The position numbers and the translations under genes are program-made. Source: Betaproteobacteria bacterium (lineage in GTDB: Bacteria > Pseudomonadota > Gammaproteobacteria > Burkholderiales > Burkholderiaceae_C). From it: 24,423 nucleotides of DNA. The DNA lies in the NCBI GenBank assembly GCA_009925955.1, contig RFPX01000002.1, positions 1 to 24,423 on the forward strand. The letters run 5' to 3'. Below, one piece after another: positions 8,850-17,061 of this stretch. How positions within the stretch are numbered: the stretch's first letter is position 1; every line of letters starts with the position of its first letter. Under the pieces are notes generated by a model, which was not told where the DNA came from, did no database searches, and saw only the letters and a list, made by a program, of their open reading frames with translations.

Positions 8850-10859
8850 TCAGCCGCTGCCCTCGGATGCGGAGGCGGCCAGGGACTGTTTGAGCGACTT
8901 CCAACGCTCGAACACGCGTTGGTACTCGGCCAAGGCGCTGGGGTCTTGGCCGGCACGTGCGGCCAGTTCGGTTTGCTGTTGCTTGAGCCGATCCAGGTGC
9001 AGCTGGTCCAAGGCACGGCGCAAGCTCGCCCAGGTGGATTCCGACTCGTCGGGTTGGTGCTGTTGAAGCTGTCGCCACGCGCGGCTGAGCTCGGGCACTT
9101 GTTCCAAGGCCACCTGCAAGGCTGCCCATGGGCGCGCACCATGTTCCTCGATGTCGCGTTCCAGCCATCGCAGCAGCGTGGCGTGCGGCGCGGGCAGGCT
9201 GTTGAGCAGGTCCAGGTCATCGGCGCTGAGTTCACTCCACCAGTGCGCCTGCATCAGCAGCAGTCGCGTGACCCAGTCCGAAGGACTGCGGGGCGCTTGC
9301 CGCAGGGCCGGTGGCGCGGTGCCGCGGCGCATGGGGTCTGCCAATGATTGGCGTTCAGCCCAGGACAGCCGCCGGTTGCGCCCGCCACGGATGACACCCG
9401 TAGGACTGACCCCATAGCCGCTGCCGTAGCCGCCATCGGTTGCGCCGCCCTCGAGGCCCGCCGTTGCGCTGCTGGCCTGTCCTGGCCCAGCCGATGGCGC
9501 CAGGCCCGACGGGGAGGGGGCCGGGCCGCTGTGCTGGGCGGTGCCCCGTGCACGGCCCATGGCCGTCCACAGATCCGCCAGTTCCTGTACCGGCAGCGAG
9601 GCCGCTTGTGCAAAGGCCTGCAGCATCTGGCGTTGCAGGGCGCCTTCGGGCAAGGCGACCCAAAGGGGGTGGGCCTGGTGGGCAAAGCGGGCCCGCCCCT
9701 CGGGGGTGTCCATCTCGCATCCCACGGCCGCCAGAGCCAACATCTGCTTGGACAGGGGCACCGCCTGTTGCACCGCTGTTTCAAAGGCGGCCGCACCGTG
9801 TTCGCGGATGAAGCTGTCAGGGTCGTGTTCGGGCGGTAGAAAGAGGAAGCGAATGCTGCGGGTGTCGCTGGCATGGGGCAGGCAGGCCTCCAAGGCCCGC
9901 GCCGCTGCCTTGCGCCCTGCAGCATCCCCATCAAAGCTGAACACCACGCTGTCGGTGAACCGCATCAAGCGGCGCACGTGGTCTTCGGTACAGGCCGTAC
10001 CCAAGGTGGCCACCGCGTGGCCCAGGCCCCACTGCGCCAGGGCCACCACGTCCATGTAGCCTTCCACCACAAGGGCATAGCCTGCCTTGCGGATGGCGGT
10101 TCGGGCTTCGTACAAGCCGTAGAGCTCGCGCCCCTTGCTGAACACCGGCGTTTCGGGGGAGTTGAGGTACTTGGGCTCCCCGCTGTCGAGCACCCGCCCC
10201 CCAAAGCCGATCACCTCACCCTGCACCGACCGGATCGGAAACATGATGCGGTGGCGAAACCGGTCGTAGCGCTTTTCTTTAGGGGTGCCGGGATCGTGGA
10301 CGATCACGAGTCCGGCTTCCTCCAGCTTGGGGTCGTCATAGGCCACAAAGGCACTGGCCAGCCCGTGCCAGCTGTCGGCGCTGTAGCCGATACCGAACTG
10401 TTTGGCCACCTCGCCGGTGAGGCCGCGCCGCTTGAGATAGGCCACCGCCTCAGGGCTTTGCTTGAGTTGCTGCCGGTAGTGCGCAGCTGCCTTGCCCAAC
10501 AAGTCGGTGAGGGTCGTGGCCTCCTGGCGGCGCTGCGCCTGCGCCTGGCGGTCCTCCGCTGATCGATCGTCATCGGGCACCGTCATGCCCACCTGTTGGG
10601 CCAAGTCCTGCACCGCCTCCACGAAGCCCAGCCCAACGAACTCCGTCAAGAACCGCAAGGCGTCTCCGTGCACGCCACAACCGAAGCAGTGATAGGTCTG
10701 GCGCGTCGGGCTGACGATGAAGCTCGGGGTCTTTTCGCCGTGGAAAGGGCACAGGCCCTTGTGGTTGATGCCGGCCTTTTTCAACTCCACGTGGCGTCCC
10801 ACCACATCGACCACGTCAACACGGGTCAAGAGGTCTTGGATGAAGCCACTTGGGATCAT
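8850..10859 (-). CDS. dnaG: DNA primase DnaG
   Basis: A 669-residue primase that makes RNA primers for the replication fork and associates with DnaB. The N-terminal CHC2 zinc finger is complete: Cys37, His40, Cys58 and Cys61 in LCPFHGEKTPSF and YHCFGCGVHGD. The TOPRIM catalytic core has VVEGYMDVVAL (near 264) and FSFDGDAAGRKAA (near 305). A Gly/Ser/Pro-rich linker (about 440-505) leads to the C-terminal helicase-binding domain. The protein is longer than E. coli DnaG, mostly through this linker. The start at 10859 (MIPSGFIQDLL) matches the family N-terminus. An in-frame ATG 19 codons upstream at 10916 is possible and has a GGAGG at a workable distance, but that sequence lies inside the hns terminator. 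Confidence 0.95.
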   Translation of the reverse strand: MIPSGFIQDLLTRVDVVDVVGRHVELKKAGINHKGLCPFHGEKTPSFIVSPTRQTYHCFGCGVHGDALRFLTEFVGLGFVEAVQDLAQQVGMTVPDDDRSAEDRQAQAQRRQEATTLTDLLGKAAAHYRQQLKQSPEAVAYLKRRGLTGEVAKQFGIGYSADSWHGLASAFVAYDDPKLEEAGLVIVHDPGTPKEKRYDRFRHRIMFPIRSVQGEVIGFGGRVLDSGEPKYLNSPETPVFSKGRELYGLYEARTAIRKAGYALVVEGYMDVVALAQWGLGHAVATLGTACTEDHVRRLMRFTDSVVFSFDGDAAGRKAAARALEACLPHASDTRSIRFLFLPPEHDPDSFIREHGAAAFETAVQQAVPLSKQMLALAAVGCEMDTPEGRARFAHQAHPLWVALPEGALQRQMLQAFAQAASLPVQELADLWTAMGRARGTAQHSGPAPSPSGLAPSAGPGQASSATAGLEGGATDGGYGSGYGVSPTGVIRGGRNRRLSWAERQSLADPMRRGTAPPALRQAPRSPSDWVTRLLLMQAHWWSELSADDLDLLNSLPAPHATLLRWLERDIEEHGARPWAALQVALEQVPELSRAWRQLQQHQPDESESTWASLRRALDQLHLDRLKQQQTELAARAGQDPSALAEYQRVFERWKSLKQSLAASASEGSG

Positions 10860-10916
10860 GCCCTGCAGTCTAGCGGGCGGGGCGCAGGGCTTGCCGTGCG
10901 GCGTGTCCGTCGCCAT

Positions 10917-10943
10917 AGAAAACGGCCTCCGAGGAGGCCGTTT
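10917..10943 (-). terminator. Rho-independent terminator of the hns gene
   Basis: On the minus strand AAACGGCCTC (10943-10934) pairs perfectly with GAGGCCGTTT (10929-10920) around a CTCG tetraloop, and the sequence continues TCT, giving a TTTTCT tail. It is 31 bases after the hns stop codon and just upstream of dnaG, so it should separate the two transcripts. Confidence 0.85.
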
Positions 10944-10973
10944 GCTGCAGCCGCTGCCGCGCGGCGTGCGGTG

Positions 10974-11288
10974 TCAGACCGAGAAGTCTGACAGGGACTT
11001 GCCCTTGGCCAGGGCTTCCTTGAGCCAACGGGGTTGCAGGCCGCGGCCCGACCACGTGTTGCCGCTGGCGTCGCGGTACTTCACGGCTGCCTTGCGGGTG
11101 CCGTCGGTGGCCGCCTTCTTACGGCCCGGGCCCGTGGCTTTGCCGCCCAGGTCTTCAACCGACAAGCCGAACTCGGCCATCAGGGCCCGAACCTTGTCGA
11201 CGGCCGCTTGGCGCTCGTTGCGCTGGGTTTCTTGAATCTTGCGCTCGAGTTCGGCTTTTTGTGCCAACAGATCCTGCAGAGTACTCAA
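10974..11288 (-). CDS. hns: H-NS family nucleoid-associated protein, TTG start
   Basis: A 104-residue H-NS-type protein that binds AT-rich, curved DNA and silences transcription. The N-terminal half is a coiled-coil oligomerisation region (LQDLLAQKAELERKIQETQR, then AVDKVRALMAEFGLS). A flexible basic linker follows (about 50-68). The C-terminal DNA-binding module has the family signature TWSGRGLQPRWLKEAL (residues 78-93, with Trp79, Gly81, Gly83, Pro86 and Trp88). The start is TTG at 11288-11286, chosen because AGGAG stands six bases upstream and no ATG fits. It has its own AT-rich promoter and an intrinsic terminator, so it is a single-gene unit. The symbol is given at family level only; many Burkholderiales carry several paralogues (Bv3F/MvaT-unrelated H-NS types). 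Confidence 0.88.
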   Translation of the reverse strand: MSTLQDLLAQKAELERKIQETQRNERQAAVDKVRALMAEFGLSVEDLGGKATGPGRKKAATDGTRKAAVKYRDASGNTWSGRGLQPRWLKEALAKGKSLSDFSV

Positions 11289-11294
11289 GTGATG

Positions 11295-11299
11295 CTCCT
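11295..11299 (-). promoter_or_regulatory. Ribosome-binding site that fixes the TTG start of hns
   Basis: AGGAG on the minus strand, six bases before TTG (11288-11286). It is the only strong Shine-Dalgarno sequence near the start of the frame, and no ATG or GTG lies at a better distance. Confidence 0.8.
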
Positions 11300-11321
11300 A
11301 AAGGGTTAATGGTCAATCAAT

Positions 11322-11351
11322 ACTATATACCAATTAACCTAGGATATTCAA
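11322..11351 (-). promoter_or_regulatory. Sigma-70 promoter of hns in an AT-rich patch
   Basis: TTGAAT (11351-11346) is followed after 18 bases by TATAGT (11327-11322), or after 16 bases by TATATA. The surrounding stretch of about 60 bases (roughly 11300-11360) is strikingly AT-rich compared with the rest of the window. That is the kind of DNA H-NS proteins prefer, so autoregulation is plausible but inferred. Confidence 0.6.
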
Positions 11352-11415
11352 TTTCCAACCCATTTGGGGGTATCGCGAGTCGCCTGGTGATGCAGGACCA
11401 TGAGTTTCCTCAAGG

Positions 11416-11688
11416 TTAAGCCGACGGGGGAACATAGCCGGCGGGTTGATCTCCACCGTTGCCAAAGAAATACTGTTCCATTTGACGAGCAAGATACTGC
11501 CGCGCCCGCAGGTCGGCCAGATTGAGGCGGTTTTCATTCACCAGCATCGTCTGGTGGCGCTTCCACTGCTCGAAGGCCTCCTTGCTGATATTTTCGTAAA
11601 TCCGCTTGCCCAATTCCCCCGGGTAGGGAGCGAAATCAAGGCCTTCGGCCTCCTTCTTCAAGTGGGTGCACTGGATCATGCGGGGCAT
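11416..11688 (-). CDS. yggX: Probable Fe(2+)-trafficking protein YggX
   Basis: A 90-residue protein of the YggX family, small cytoplasmic proteins linked to iron handling and protection of iron-sulfur clusters against oxidative damage. It starts MPRMIQCTHLKKEAEGLDF with the single conserved cysteine at position 7, continues with YPGELGKRIYENISKEAFEQWKRHQTMLVNE, and has RQYLARQMEQYFFG near the end, all family signatures and full length. ATG at 11688 is preceded by GGAGA. It lies 16 bases after argA on the same strand, so the two are probably cotranscribed. Confidence 0.93.
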   Translation of the reverse strand: MPRMIQCTHLKKEAEGLDFAPYPGELGKRIYENISKEAFEQWKRHQTMLVNENRLNLADLRARQYLARQMEQYFFGNGGDQPAGYVPPSA

Positions 11689-11704
11689 GGTTTCTCCTTG
11701 AATA

Positions 11705-13048
11705 TCAGGTGCTGAGTTTCTTCATCAGGACCACCGACCGGCGGTCCCAGTTGTACTTGCGCTTGCGGCCCTCGGGCAGCCACTCGGGGTCGACCTGTTG
11801 GAAGCCCCGCTTGATGAACCAGTGCATGGTGCGGGTGGTCAGCACAAAGAGGCTGGTCAATCCCATGGCGCGGGCGCGTTGCTCGATGCGCTTGAGCAAG
11901 CGGTCGCCGTCTCCTTGACCTTGGACTTCGGGGCTGACGGTCAGAGCCGCCATTTCAGCGGTCTTGGCCTCGGGGTAGGGGTAGAGGGCAGCACAACCAA
12001 AAATCACGCCATCATGCTCAATGACGGTGTAATTGGCCAAGTCCCGTTCGATTTCATGGCGTTCCCGGCGCACCAGGGTGCCGTCCTGTTCGAAGGGTTC
12101 AATGAGTTTCAGTATTCCACCCACGTCATCGGCCAGTGCCTCGCGCAGGCTTTCGAGTTTCTCATCCACGACCATGGTGCCAATCCCGTCGTGGGTATAC
12201 ACCTCCATCAACAGGGCGCCATCGACGGAATACGGCAATATGTGGGATCGCTCGACGCCTGCTTCGCAGGCTTTGACGCAGTGCTGCAAATAGAAGGCCG
12301 TGTCCGTGGGGTGGGTAGGGGCCGGAAGCTTGCCCAGAATCTTGCGGGCATCGGCCAGGGTCAGTTCGGTGTCGATGGGGCTTTCGGGGTCGTCAAATAC
12401 CTCCCGGACCCCGGGAACTTCCGTCATGAAGATGAGTTTGTCGGCCTGCAGGGCAATGGCCGTGGCCGTGGCAACGTTTTCCATGGCCAGGTTGAAGGCT
12501 TCGCCGGTCGGTGAAAACCCAAAGGGCGAGAGCAAGACGATCGTGCCGGTGTCGATGGCGCGTCGAATGGCCGGCGCATCGACCTTGCGGACCACGCCGC
12601 TGTGCATGAAGTCAACGCCGTCGACCACGCCCACCGGTTGCGCCGTCAGGAAGTTACCCGAAATCACACGAACGGTGGCGTTGGCCATGGGGGTGTTGGG
12701 CAGCCCCTGGGAAAACGCGGCCTCGATCTCAAACCGCAGCTGGCCTGCGGCCTCCTGAGCGGCGTCCAGTGCCGTGGCATCGGTGATCCGCAGGCCCTGG
12801 TTGAAGCGCTCGGGATGCCCTTTGGCGCGCAACTGCTCGCTGACCTGAGGCCGAAACCCATGAACGAGGACGATCTTGATGCCCATGGCATGCAGGATGG
12901 CCAGATCCTGCACAAAGGGGTTGAGCTTGCCCGCGGCGATCATTTCACCGGCCACGGCCACCACAAAGGTTTCCCCCCGGTAGGCGTGGATGTAAGGCGC
13001 CACCGAGCGGAACCAGGGGACGAAGGTGTGGGGGAAGACGAGGTTCAT
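11705..13048 (-). CDS. argA: Amino-acid N-acetyltransferase (N-acetylglutamate synthase)
   Basis: A 447-residue ArgA, which transfers acetyl from acetyl-CoA to glutamate as the first step of arginine synthesis. The N-terminal part is an amino-acid-kinase-like domain that normally carries the arginine-inhibition site (FVVAVAGEMI near residue 29, IVLVHGFRPQVSEQL near 60, LLSPFGFSPTGEAFNLAMENVA). The C-terminal part is a GNAT acetyltransferase domain (IEHDGVIFGCAALYPY, AALTVSPEVQGQGDGDRLL, LFVLTTRTMHWFIKRGFQ). The start at 13048 (MNLVFPHTFVPWFRSVAPYIHAYRG family N-terminus) is preferred; the frame stays open far upstream, but only as antisense to hrpA. No strong ribosome-binding site is seen. 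It is divergent from hrpA, 60 bases away, and followed closely by yggX. Confidence 0.95.
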   Translation of the reverse strand: MNLVFPHTFVPWFRSVAPYIHAYRGETFVVAVAGEMIAAGKLNPFVQDLAILHAMGIKIVLVHGFRPQVSEQLRAKGHPERFNQGLRITDATALDAAQEAAGQLRFEIEAAFSQGLPNTPMANATVRVISGNFLTAQPVGVVDGVDFMHSGVVRKVDAPAIRRAIDTGTIVLLSPFGFSPTGEAFNLAMENVATATAIALQADKLIFMTEVPGVREVFDDPESPIDTELTLADARKILGKLPAPTHPTDTAFYLQHCVKACEAGVERSHILPYSVDGALLMEVYTHDGIGTMVVDEKLESLREALADDVGGILKLIEPFEQDGTLVRRERHEIERDLANYTVIEHDGVIFGCAALYPYPEAKTAEMAALTVSPEVQGQGDGDRLLKRIEQRARAMGLTSLFVLTTRTMHWFIKRGFQQVDPEWLPEGRKRKYNWDRRSVVLMKKLST

Positions 13049-13108
13049 GGGCGCTGAAGTCTGCCGTGGGATTGTGCCGCAGCTACCCGGATAATCGCGC
13101 CCCTGTCC
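13049..13108. promoter_or_regulatory. Divergent promoter region between argA and hrpA
   Basis: Sixty bases must hold both promoters. On the plus strand GATAAT (13090-13095) could be a -10 for hrpA with a very short leader, but no good -35 is seen at 16-18 bases. For argA only a weak CACAAT is visible. No arginine-repressor box was recognised. Confidence 0.3.
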
Positions 13109-16100
13109 ATGAGCAACGAAGCACGCCCAGCCCCCTTGCTGCACCTCGAGTTTCCGCAGGCCTTGCCGGTCAGCCAGCGCCGGCACGACATCATGCAAGC
13201 CCTGCAGGCCCACCAGGTGCTGATCGTGTGCGGGGAAACGGGCTCGGGCAAGACAACCCAACTGCCCAAGATGGCCCTGGCCCTGGGGCGTGGTGTGGCG
13301 CGTGCCCCTGGGGAGCGCCCGCGCCTGATCGGCCATACACAGCCCCGGCGCATCGCCGCATCCAGTGTGGCCAAGCGCATTGCCGAAGAGCTGCAGACCC
13401 CCCTGGGTGAAGTGGTGGGCTACAAGGTGCGTTTTCAAGACCGGCTTCAGCCCGGTGCACGGGTCAAGCTGATGACCGACGGCATCTTGCTGGCCGAGGC
13501 ACAGAGCGATCCCTTGCTGAGGGCCTACGACACCATCATCGTGGACGAGGCCCACGAGCGCAGCCTCAACATCGACTTTCTGCTGGGCCACCTGCGTCAA
13601 ATCCTGCCTCGGCGGCCTGATCTCAAGCTGATCGTCACCTCGGCCACCATCGACGCGGAGCGCTTTGCGCAGCACTTTGCCGGCCCACAGGGGCCTGCGC
13701 CGGTGTTCATGGTGAGCGGGCGAACCTATCCGGTGGAGGTGCGCTGGCGGCCGTTTGAAGAATCCAAAGACCGCGACCTTCAGGATGCGATTGCACAGGC
13801 TGTGGATGAGCTGTGGCGCGGCGGTGCGCAGGGCGGCGACATCCTGGTGTTTTTACCCGGCGAGCGCGAAATCCGCGAGGCCGCCGACCACCTGCGCAAG
13901 CACCTGGCCTCACATCCGGTGCTGCGCAGCGCCGACATCCTGCCGCTCTTTGCACGCCTGAGCCAGGCCGAACAGGACCGCGTGTTTTCCGCCAGCAACG
14001 GGCGGCGCATCGTGCTGTCCACAAACGTGGCGGAGACCTCGCTGACCGTGCCCGGCATCCGATTCGTGGTGGACGCCGGCACGGCGCGCGTCAAGCGCTA
14101 CAGCTACCGACACAAGGTGGAACAGCTGCAGGTGGAGCCGATCAGCCAGGCCGCAGCCAACCAGCGCGCTGGCCGTTGCGGTCGTGTGGCTGCGGGCGTT
14201 TGCATCCGGCTTTACGACGAAGCGGGCTTTGCCGCCCGGCCTGCCTTCACCGACCCCGAGATCCTGCGCAGCTCCTTGGCCAGCGTCATTTTGCGCATGA
14301 AGAGCCTGGGCCTGGGTGACGTGGAGGACTTCCCCTTCTTGGAGGCGCCGCCGCGCAAAGCCATTGCCGACGGCTATGCCCTGTTGGCTGAGCTGGATGC
14401 TGTAGATGAGCAGTTGGCGCTGACCGATTTGGGCCGCGCCCTGGCGCGTCTGCCGCTGGACCCCAAGATTGGCCGCATGATCCTGGCCGCGAAAGACCGT
14501 GCCTGTCTCACCGAGATGCTGGTGATTGCCAGTGCTATGAGCTGCCAGGACGTGCGTGACAGACCCCTGGAGGCCCAGGCGGCAGCCGATGCACGGCACA
14601 AGCCCTTCGATGACGAACGCTCGGAGTTCATGGGCACCCTTCGCTTGTGGCAATGGATCGAGGAGGGGCGCGGGCATGGCACGGCGCAGGCCACCCACAA
14701 GCTGTCCAACCGGCAGCAGGAGGCCCGCCTGCGTGAGCAGTTCATCAACCCCCGGCGCGTGCGCGAGTGGCGCGACGTGCACGCTCAACTGCACACCGTG
14801 GTGGCCGAGCACGGCTGGCGCCTGAACAGCGAACCCGCTGGCTATGAACCGCTGCACCTGTCACTGTTGACCGGCCTGCTGGGCAATGTGGGCCTGAAGT
14901 CTGATGAAGAGGAACACTACCTGGGGGCGCGGGGCATTCGATTCTGGCGTCACCCCGGGGCCCACCTCAGCCGCAAGCCGGGACGCTGGATCATGGTGGC
15001 GGAACTGGTGGAGACCACCCGGTTGTTCGGCCGGGGCATTGCGGCCATTGAGCCGGGCTGGATTGTTCAGGTGGGCGCCCACCTGCTGAAGAAGCAACTG
15101 CTGGAGCCGCATTGGGAGCGCAAGGCCGGTGAGGTGGTGGCCATGGAGCGGGCCACGCTGTATGGCCTGCTCGTCTATGCCAACCGCCGCATCAGCTACT
15201 CCAAGGTTGATCCCGCGTTGGCACGGGAGATCTTCATTCGTGAAGCCCTGGTTCAGGGTGATGTCCCGCCAGAGTGGGATCAACGCTTTGCCTTCTTGCC
15301 ACACAACCGCCGGGCGATCCGCTCGGTAGAGGCGTTGGAGCACAAGTCCAGGCGCCAAGACCTGCTGGTGGATGACGCCCTCATTGAGGCCTACTACGGC
15401 GAGCACTTGGGCGAGCAGGTGTGCAGCGCTGCCACCCTGGAGCGCTGGTACCGGGTGGCCCGCCAGCAGCACCCCGATGTGCTCAAGCTCACCCCCGAAG
15501 AGCTGATGCGGCACGAGGCCGCGGGCATCACCACCCAGGCGTTTCCGAAGATCGTGCGGCTGGGTGGTGTGGACTGTGCAACCAGCTACCTGCATGAACC
15601 TGGCGACGCGCGTGACGGTGTGACGGTCACGGTTCCGCTGTACGCGCTCAACCAGGTGCAAGAGGCCCGCTGCGAGTGGCTGGTGCCTGGCATGCTCAAG
15701 GACAAGGTCTTGGTCCTGTGCAAATCGCTGCACCAAAAGGCGCGCTCGCGTCTGGTGCCGCTGCCGGACTTTGCCGCGGAGTTCTGCGAGCTCACGGACT
15801 TCGGGCAAGGGTCCTTGATGGACGCCTTGCTTAAGGCGGTGCGCGAGCGCACCCAGTTGGCGGTGCAGAAGGCCGACTTCAAGCTGGAACAGGTGCCGCC
15901 GCACCTGCTGATGAACCTGCGGGTGGTCGATGAGCACGGCCGACAGCTGGGCATGGGGCGGCATGTGGCCGCCCTCAAGGCCGAGTGGGGCGCGCAGGCC
16001 CGAGGTGCATTTCAGGCCCTGGCAGCCTTGCAGCGCCAGGGGTCCCCAGAGACCGGTTTGGTGCCGCCGCCCGCTGCAGCGGCGGCCAAGACCGCCGCGA

Positions 16101-17029
16101 TGCCAGTGGCCAAGCCCGCGCCATCGGACCCGCAGGGGCATGGCCACCTGGCGGGGCCTGCAGGCCAGGCACCGGCACAGGACCGCTTGCACACGGTTTG
16201 GGACTTTGCCGAGTTGCCGGAGCTGATGGAGATCCGTCGCAAGGGACAGGTTCTGGTGGGTTTCCCGGCCTTGGTGGACCAAGGCAGCGGTGTGCGCATC
16301 GAGGTGTTCGACGAGCCCGAGCAGGCGCAGCCGGTCCACCGGCAGGGCTTGCGACGGCTGATCGCCCTGCAGATCAAGGAACCGCTGCGCTACCTCGAAA
16401 AGAACATCCCCGATCTGCAGCGCATGGCCGTGGCCTACATGCCGCTGGGGACCGAGCAAGAGTTGCGCGAGCAGATCATCCACGTGGCCTTGGATCGGGC
16501 GTTTCTGGGCGAATCACTGCCCACCGATGCGGTTTCATTTGCCCGAACGCTGGAGCAGGGTCGGCCACGGCTGAACCTGGTGGCCCAGGAGGTGGCGCGC
16601 TTGGCGCACCAGGTGCTGGCCGAGCACGCCGCTGCGCTGCGCAAGGTGCGTGACGCGCGCCTGCCCAAGGAGCTCCACGAGGACATCCAGGCCCAGTTGC
16701 AGCGCCTGTTGGGCAAACGTTTTTTGTTCGAGACCCCGTGGTTGCAGTTGCAGCAGCTGCCGCGCTATCTCAAGGCGGTTGCGCTGCGCATTGACAAGCA
16801 CCGTGCGGACGCCGCACGAGATCAGCAGCGGCTGGCGGAGCTGCGGCCCTTGGAGCAACGTTGGCTGCGCCGCCTGCAGGAACTCAAGGGGCGCCCAGAC
16901 GCGCGATTGGAGGAGTTCCGCTGGTTGCTGGAGGAGTTGCGCGTGAGCCTGTTCGCCCAGGAGTTGCGTACGCCCCAACCGGTGAGTGTCAAGCGCCTGG
17001 AGAAGGTGTGGGCGCAGATGCAGGGCTGA
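13109..17029 (+). CDS. hrpA: ATP-dependent RNA helicase HrpA
   Basis: A 1306-residue DEAH-box helicase; E. coli HrpA is about the same size and has been linked to mRNA processing and rescue of stalled, collided ribosomes. Order seen: Walker A GETGSGKTT (42-50), HTQPRRIAA, DEAH (146-149), LIVTSATIDAERF (motif III), and the RecA2 domain with LSTNVAETSLTVPGI and NQRAGRCGR (motif VI). The helicase-associated and OB-fold regions follow, then the long HrpA-specific C-terminal part of the DUF3418 type. An Ala/Pro-rich linker (about 984-1025) interrupts the latter. ATG at 13109 fits the family. It stands alone on the plus strand, divergent from argA and convergent with serB, 23 bases away. Confidence 0.95.
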   Translation: MSNEARPAPLLHLEFPQALPVSQRRHDIMQALQAHQVLIVCGETGSGKTTQLPKMALALGRGVARAPGERPRLIGHTQPRRIAASSVAKRIAEELQTPLGEVVGYKVRFQDRLQPGARVKLMTDGILLAEAQSDPLLRAYDTIIVDEAHERSLNIDFLLGHLRQILPRRPDLKLIVTSATIDAERFAQHFAGPQGPAPVFMVSGRTYPVEVRWRPFEESKDRDLQDAIAQAVDELWRGGAQGGDILVFLPGEREIREAADHLRKHLASHPVLRSADILPLFARLSQAEQDRVFSASNGRRIVLSTNVAETSLTVPGIRFVVDAGTARVKRYSYRHKVEQLQVEPISQAAANQRAGRCGRVAAGVCIRLYDEAGFAARPAFTDPEILRSSLASVILRMKSLGLGDVEDFPFLEAPPRKAIADGYALLAELDAVDEQLALTDLGRALARLPLDPKIGRMILAAKDRACLTEMLVIASAMSCQDVRDRPLEAQAAADARHKPFDDERSEFMGTLRLWQWIEEGRGHGTAQATHKLSNRQQEARLREQFINPRRVREWRDVHAQLHTVVAEHGWRLNSEPAGYEPLHLSLLTGLLGNVGLKSDEEEHYLGARGIRFWRHPGAHLSRKPGRWIMVAELVETTRLFGRGIAAIEPGWIVQVGAHLLKKQLLEPHWERKAGEVVAMERATLYGLLVYANRRISYSKVDPALAREIFIREALVQGDVPPEWDQRFAFLPHNRRAIRSVEALEHKSRRQDLLVDDALIEAYYGEHLGEQVCSAATLERWYRVARQQHPDVLKLTPEELMRHEAAGITTQAFPKIVRLGGVDCATSYLHEPGDARDGVTVTVPLYALNQVQEARCEWLVPGMLKDKVLVLCKSLHQKARSRLVPLPDFAAEFCELTDFGQGSLMDALLKAVRERTQLAVQKADFKLEQVPPHLLMNLRVVDEHGRQLGMGRHVAALKAEWGAQARGAFQALAALQRQGSPETGLVPPPAAAAAKTAAMPVAKPAPSDPQGHGHLAGPAGQAPAQDRLHTVWDFAELPELMEIRRKGQVLVGFPALVDQGSGVRIEVFDEPEQAQPVHRQGLRRLIALQIKEPLRYLEKNIPDLQRMAVAYMPLGTEQELREQIIHVALDRAFLGESLPTDAVSFARTLEQGRPRLNLVAQEVARLAHQVLAEHAAALRKVRDARLPKELHEDIQAQLQRLLGKRFLFETPWLQLQQLPRYLKAVALRIDKHRADAARDQQRLAELRPLEQRWLRRLQELKGRPDARLEEFRWLLEELRVSLFAQELRTPQPVSVKRLEKVWAQMQG

Positions 17030-17043
17030 GCTTGGGGCGTCTG

Positions 17044-17061
17044 GAGCGCTGTTCAGCGCTC
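17044..17061. terminator. Perfect hairpin shared by convergent hrpA and serB
   Basis: GAGCGCTG (17044-17051) and CAGCGCTC (17054-17061) form a perfect inverted repeat; realistically a 7-bp stem with a GTTC tetraloop. It begins 15 bases after the hrpA stop, and the serB stop codon (17053-17055) lies in the loop region. It is symmetric and could serve both strands, but neither side has a U-run. Confidence 0.5.
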
